From contig NZ_JAFEXF010000009.1 of the NCBI RefSeq assembly GCF_016905445.1, positions 19,406 to 83,405 of the forward strand: a stretch of 64,000 nt of DNA. The letters are read 5' to 3'. The notes under the pieces were generated by a model. That model was given only the letters and a program-made list of their open reading frames with translations, was not told the origin of the DNA and searched no databases. Of this stretch, positions 61,335-64,000 are shown one piece after another. Every line of letters starts with the position of its first letter. Within the stretch, counting starts at the first letter, position 1. Position numbers and translations under genes: made by a program. The DNA comes from Streptomyces sp. G44 (GTDB lineage: Bacteria > Actinomycetota > Actinomycetes > Streptomycetales > Streptomycetaceae).

Positions 61335-62234
61335 ATGTCGCTGCGTCTCTTGCTGCCCGAGAACGGCGTAACCGATCTGCTGACCTCGTGGCCGGATGAA
61401 CCCCGCGTCTACCAGCGCGGTAAGACGGCCCTGGACGAGGTGGCCTCCGCAGAGGTGATCCGGGGCTACGTCTTCAGGGGGTGCGTCCCGGCCGACGAGA
61501 TTGCTGTCGTCAAGGCGCCCAACCCGTCCCTGAACCAGAAGGCGTTCACCACGAATGGGCGGGCCGACCGCGCGAAGCTCGCGCGACTGTACGAGAGCGG
61601 TCACACGATCCGCCTCGGCAACCTCCAGCGCGTCATCCCCGCCATGGCCCAGGTCTCCCGGGACATCCAGCAGGAGACCGGGTGCTCGAACTACGTCCAC
61701 ACGTTCCTCACCCCACCGGCCAACCAGGGCCTGCGGCACCACTGGGACCAGCAGATGGCCGTGATCGTCCAAATCGCGGGCATGAAACGGTGGCAGCTCT
61801 GGGAGCCGCCGGTTGAGGCTCCGATGCGGGAGCACAACGAGAGCTGGCGTGTCTGGCGGGACGACTACATCCCCACCTGGGAGGCCACCGGCCCGGACGT
61901 GGAGGTCGACCTACAGTCGGGCCAGTCCCTCCTATTGCCGCGCGGGTGGGTGCACAACCCGCACGTCGTTACGGACGAGGACAGCATCCACCTGACCTTC
62001 GCCATCCGGGAACGCACCCCGATGTGGCTGGTGGAGAAGCTGGTGGCGGATGCGATCGAGGACCCGGAGTTCCGGCGGATCATCCTCCCTGGCGATATCA
62101 CCGGGGGCGCGTTGGTCGAGCGACTGCGTGCGGCTCGCCAGGCGCTTCGACGCCACCTGGACTCCCTCGACGTGGACGACCTCGTGCCGGCCGTTCGGCA
62201 AATGGCGCTTACAGAGCGGGAGTACTCCAGCTGA
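61335..62234 (+). CDS. Cupin_4/JmjC-type 2-oxoglutarate Fe(II) oxygenase
   Basis: A 299-residue protein with the fold of ribosomal oxygenases (YcfD/MINA-like). The metal triad is H136-x-D138 in LRHHWDQQ and H207 in PRGWVHNPH. IAGMKRWQLWEPP and LQSGQSLLLPRGW are typical of the cupin_4 core, and a helical C-terminal region (about 230-295) could dimerise or bind substrate. Such enzymes hydroxylate amino-acid side chains in proteins or peptides. The ATG follows AAGGAGG. The substrate is unknown; the two proteins encoded just upstream are candidates. Confidence 0.87.
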   Translation: MSLRLLLPENGVTDLLTSWPDEPRVYQRGKTALDEVASAEVIRGYVFRGCVPADEIAVVKAPNPSLNQKAFTTNGRADRAKLARLYESGHTIRLGNLQRVIPAMAQVSRDIQQETGCSNYVHTFLTPPANQGLRHHWDQQMAVIVQIAGMKRWQLWEPPVEAPMREHNESWRVWRDDYIPTWEATGPDVEVDLQSGQSLLLPRGWVHNPHVVTDEDSIHLTFAIRERTPMWLVEKLVADAIEDPEFRRIILPGDITGGALVERLRAARQALRRHLDSLDVDDLVPAVRQMALTEREYSS

Positions 62235-62253
62235 GGTGCGTGAATGAATGGTT

Positions 62254-62292
62254 AGCGGCTGGCCCTCCCGCTCCTGGGAAGGGCCAGCCGCT
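62254..62292 (+). terminator. Hairpin after the oxygenase gene
   Basis: AGCGGCTGGCCCT (62254-62266) pairs exactly with AGGGCCAGCCGCT (62280-62292). The rest of the spacer to 62475 shows no gene. Confidence 0.88.
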
Positions 62293-62475
62293 GGGGCCCA
62301 CCGATGTCGTGAGCCCCAGCGCAGGACCCTGCCCAGCCGCCATTGGGGACAAGGTGCGGTCTCATCACAGGCCAGGGTGAATGAACTGACCGGCGTCCCT
62401 CTGGCTACGCTGTGGGCGTCGCGGCACAGTGTCCCCCGGCACCCAGCAGGCCCTTGCGTACAGGAGACCGGCAAC

Positions 62476-63258
62476 ATGGCAGAGCGTAAGCCCATCGAAT
62501 CGTGGCTGACCGACATGGACGGGGTGCTCATGCACGAAGGCATCCCGGTGCCAGGAGCTGATGCCTTCATCAAGAAGCTGCGTGACTCCGGTCGGCCGTT
62601 CCTGGTCCTGACCAACAATTCGATCTATACGGCACGGGACCTGCACGCTCGGCTGAGCCGCATTGGTCTGGACGTGCCTGCGGAGAACATCTGGACCTCT
62701 GCTCTGGCCACCGCGAAGTTCCTGGACGACCAGCACCCTGGGGGCTCCGCCTATGTCATCGGTGAGGCCGGCCTGACGACAGCCATGCATGAGGTGGGGT
62801 ATGTCCTGACGGATACCGAGCCTGATTTCGTGATCTTGGGTGAGACTCGAACCTATTCGTTCGAGGCTATGACCAAGGCGGTGCGGCTCATCAACGATGG
62901 CGCGCGGTTTATCGCCACGAACCCTGATGAGACGGGCCCATCTGCCGAGGGAGCGCTTCCCGCCACAGGAGCCGTCGCAGCGTTGATCACTGCGGCTACC
63001 GGTAAGAAGCCCTATTTTATCGGCAAGCCCAATCCTCTGATGATGCGGACTGCGCTCAACACCATCGGCGCCCACTCGGAGACGAGCGCAATGATTGGCG
63101 ACCGAATGGACACGGACATTCTCGCTGGACTGGAAGCGGGGATGGAGACCTTCCTGGTGCTCACCGGCCTGACAGCCACTGCGGACGACGTCAGCCGCTT
63201 CCCCTACCGGCCGACCCATGTGAAGGACTCGATCGCGGACCTGGTCGACCTCGTGTGA
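62476..63258 (+). CDS. HAD-IIA family phosphatase (NagD-like)
   Basis: A 260-residue cytoplasmic phosphatase. HAD motifs: motif I TDMDGVLMHEG, motif II FLVLTNNS, Lys in YFIGKPNPLMM and motif IV MIGDRMDTDI; the C2-type cap between motifs II and III is typical of NagD/PNPase-like enzymes that dephosphorylate nucleotides or sugar phosphates. The ATG has AGGAG nine to ten bases upstream. Codon use is less biased than in core genes. Its 3' end is repeated at 57467-57532, which makes it part of the island boundary. Confidence 0.93.
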   Translation: MAERKPIESWLTDMDGVLMHEGIPVPGADAFIKKLRDSGRPFLVLTNNSIYTARDLHARLSRIGLDVPAENIWTSALATAKFLDDQHPGGSAYVIGEAGLTTAMHEVGYVLTDTEPDFVILGETRTYSFEAMTKAVRLINDGARFIATNPDETGPSAEGALPATGAVAALITAATGKKPYFIGKPNPLMMRTALNTIGAHSETSAMIGDRMDTDILAGLEAGMETFLVLTGLTATADDVSRFPYRPTHVKDSIADLVDLV

Positions 63259-63291
63259 CCGACGGTCGCACAGGCCTTGAGGCCTGCCGAT

Positions 63292-63660
63292 TCAGCCTAG
63301 ATAGCAGGCGGAAACATAGCCGACCACACCGGTGCGCTTATTCTGCACCAGCTGCCAGGCGGCCGTCCTGCTGCCGTCCGGGCACTGGACCGTGGGGCCG
63401 GAATCGGCCTGGTACCAGTACGCACAGTCACCCTGGTTGGCCCATCCCACGTGGTCCCCGCCCGGCCTGTTGCGCATGTGGATGCTGGTGCCCTTGAAGT
63501 CGGTGTGGGGACCGCCGATCTCGCACGCCGCTTGAAGGACTGAGGATTTGCCTACTGCGGCGAGAGTCGGGATCTCCGCAGCATGTGCTGTCGAGCCGTA
63601 CGTGATGGCCCCGAAAGCGAGCGTGACAGCGGCCATGCTCGAAAGAAGAGATTTAATCAT
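63292..63660 (-). CDS. Small secreted cysteine-containing protein
   Basis: A 122-residue exported protein. The signal peptide MIKSLLSSMAAVTLAFGAITYGSTAHAA is followed by a mature part with ACEIGGPHTDFKG, IHMRNRPGGDHVGWANQGDCAYW, VQCPDGSRTAAWQLVQNKRT and VGYVSACYLG; four cysteines fit two disulphides in an SH3-like beta-barrel fold. Likely acts outside the cell; role unknown. No clear ribosome binding site before the ATG. Confidence 0.75.
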   Translation of the reverse strand: MIKSLLSSMAAVTLAFGAITYGSTAHAAEIPTLAAVGKSSVLQAACEIGGPHTDFKGTSIHMRNRPGGDHVGWANQGDCAYWYQADSGPTVQCPDGSRTAAWQLVQNKRTGVVGYVSACYLG

Positions 63661-63838
63661 GTCGCAGTCGTACCGGTGGGTTCCACATGGCGGGAACGCC
63701 CGAGACAGCGAATTCACCCTTCTGGGTGATCAGATTTGCCGCAGGAACAATCAAGCGACGAGCACTCGTTATGCCCTGCCCAACGAGCACGACCCGCCAG
63801 AAGAAACGACGTCTAACTAGGGCCTGTCTGACAAATGA

Positions 63839-64000
63839 TTACCCCGTGGACTCGCGGAGCCAGAGGATCAAGGAAGCCAGGACAACTCCGGCACGGTAGC
63901 GGTCGCCGAGCTTGTCGAACCGGGTCGCGATCGCGCGGAACTGCTTGAGGCGGGCGAAGCATCGTTCGACGACGTTGCGGTCGCGGTAGGTGACCTTGTC
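63839..64000 (-). mobile_element. IS5-type DDE transposase, C-terminal fragment (cut by window edge)
   Basis: The last 53 codons read VTYRDRNVVERCFARLKQFR, then IATRFDKLGDRYRAGVVLAS and LILWLRESTG, the conserved end of IS5-family transposases with the catalytic Glu in the Y-x2-R-x3-E-x6-K-like block (RNVVERCFARLK). The GGCCTGTCTGACAAATGATT just outside the stop is probably the terminal inverted repeat of the insertion sequence. The rest lies beyond the window. Confidence 0.85.

Larger units (their letters stand above)
57534..63259. mobile_element. Accessory island bounded by HAD-IIA gene ends
   Basis: The 5.7-kb interval lies between two copies of a HAD-IIA 3' end (57500-57533 and 63226-63259, imperfect direct repeat). 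Its genes are accessory in type (XRE/DUF397, DUF6879, unknown small proteins, an oxygenase) and less G+C-rich than the core, and an IS fragment lies just beyond. No integrase or replication gene is present, so if it was an integrative element it is incomplete or was mobilised by other means. The boundaries are inferred. Confidence 0.5.

Noticed and set aside
62248..62475. N-terminal extension of the HAD-IIA protein
   Set aside because: The extra sequence covers the terminator hairpin at 62254-62292 and has no start signal; the ATG at 62476 has a good AGGAG.
63662..63820. Small open frame next to the IS end
   Set aside because: It lacks a ribosome binding site and has neutral composition; it overlaps the promoter region of the secreted protein gene.

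Overview
The window is chromosomal DNA of a Streptomyces species. It has very high G+C, GTG and TTG starts, almost no TTA codons, and a gene order that from memory matches the S. coelicolor block from about SCO2789 (glmS) to SCO2838 (cslZ): adpA-ornA, cebR-cebEFG-bglC, cdgA, an Ehu-type ABC transporter, then lpmP, cslA, glxA and cslZ. These matches come from recognised protein sequences, not from a database search.

Layout. 0-4.5 kb: the 3' end of glmS, a universal stress protein, the developmental regulator adpA (with its TTA codon) coupled to oligoribonuclease ornA, and tRNA-His. 4.6-10.7 kb: cello-oligosaccharide uptake and hydrolysis (cebR, cebEFG, bglC) with two CebR-type palindromes, one overlapping the bglC ribosome binding site and start. 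10.7-18.7 kb: an OmpR-type two-component pair, a spermidine-synthase-like protein, a TPR-containing regulator, a histidine phosphatase and a PAP2-like membrane protein. 18.7-23.1 kb: a three-gene operon encoding a RecB/Cas4-type Fe-S nuclease, an unrecognised 531-residue protein and a Dna2/UPF1-like helicase, followed by an echo of the helicase C-terminus. 23.2-29.9 kb: a primase/polymerase-like orphan that runs into the first of three identical tRNA-Lys(CTT) genes, an M6-like protease, the cyclic-di-GMP enzyme cdgA, a luciferase-like monooxygenase and a probable toxin-antitoxin pair. 29.9-38.8 kb: a catabolic and uptake cluster (two maleate-isomerase-like enzymes, a 2-hydroxyacid dehydrogenase, an amidase, a DUF3830 protein, ehuBCDA and an IclR regulator), then the second tRNA-Lys. 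39-44 kb: DedA and two NarL-type two-component systems, one with a 19-base homopolymer at the kinase/regulator junction. 44.2-54.9 kb: a surface-glycan locus (LPMO with a DasR-like palindrome, an SPFH protein with a 40-residue repeat domain, a peptidoglycan-binding NlpC-like protein, the third tRNA-Lys, a GntR regulator, cslA-glxA and cslZ). 54.9-57.4 kb: a cobalamin riboswitch with cbtB-cbtA, and a class F sortase with a secreted protein.

57.5-64 kb is accessory DNA. It is bounded by an imperfect direct repeat of the 3' end of a HAD-IIA phosphatase gene: a remnant tail lies at 57.47-57.53 kb and a complete gene ends at 63.26 kb. Between them lie a DUF397/XRE/DUF6879 module, small unrecognised proteins, a frameshifted small membrane protein and a cupin/JmjC-type oxygenase next to a 79-residue DUF397-like protein. 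A truncated IS5-type transposase gene runs off the right edge.

The best candidates for something undescribed are the split Dna2-like nuclease/helicase operon, the HAD-bounded island with its oxygenase cassette, and the homopolymer-containing kinase/regulator junction.
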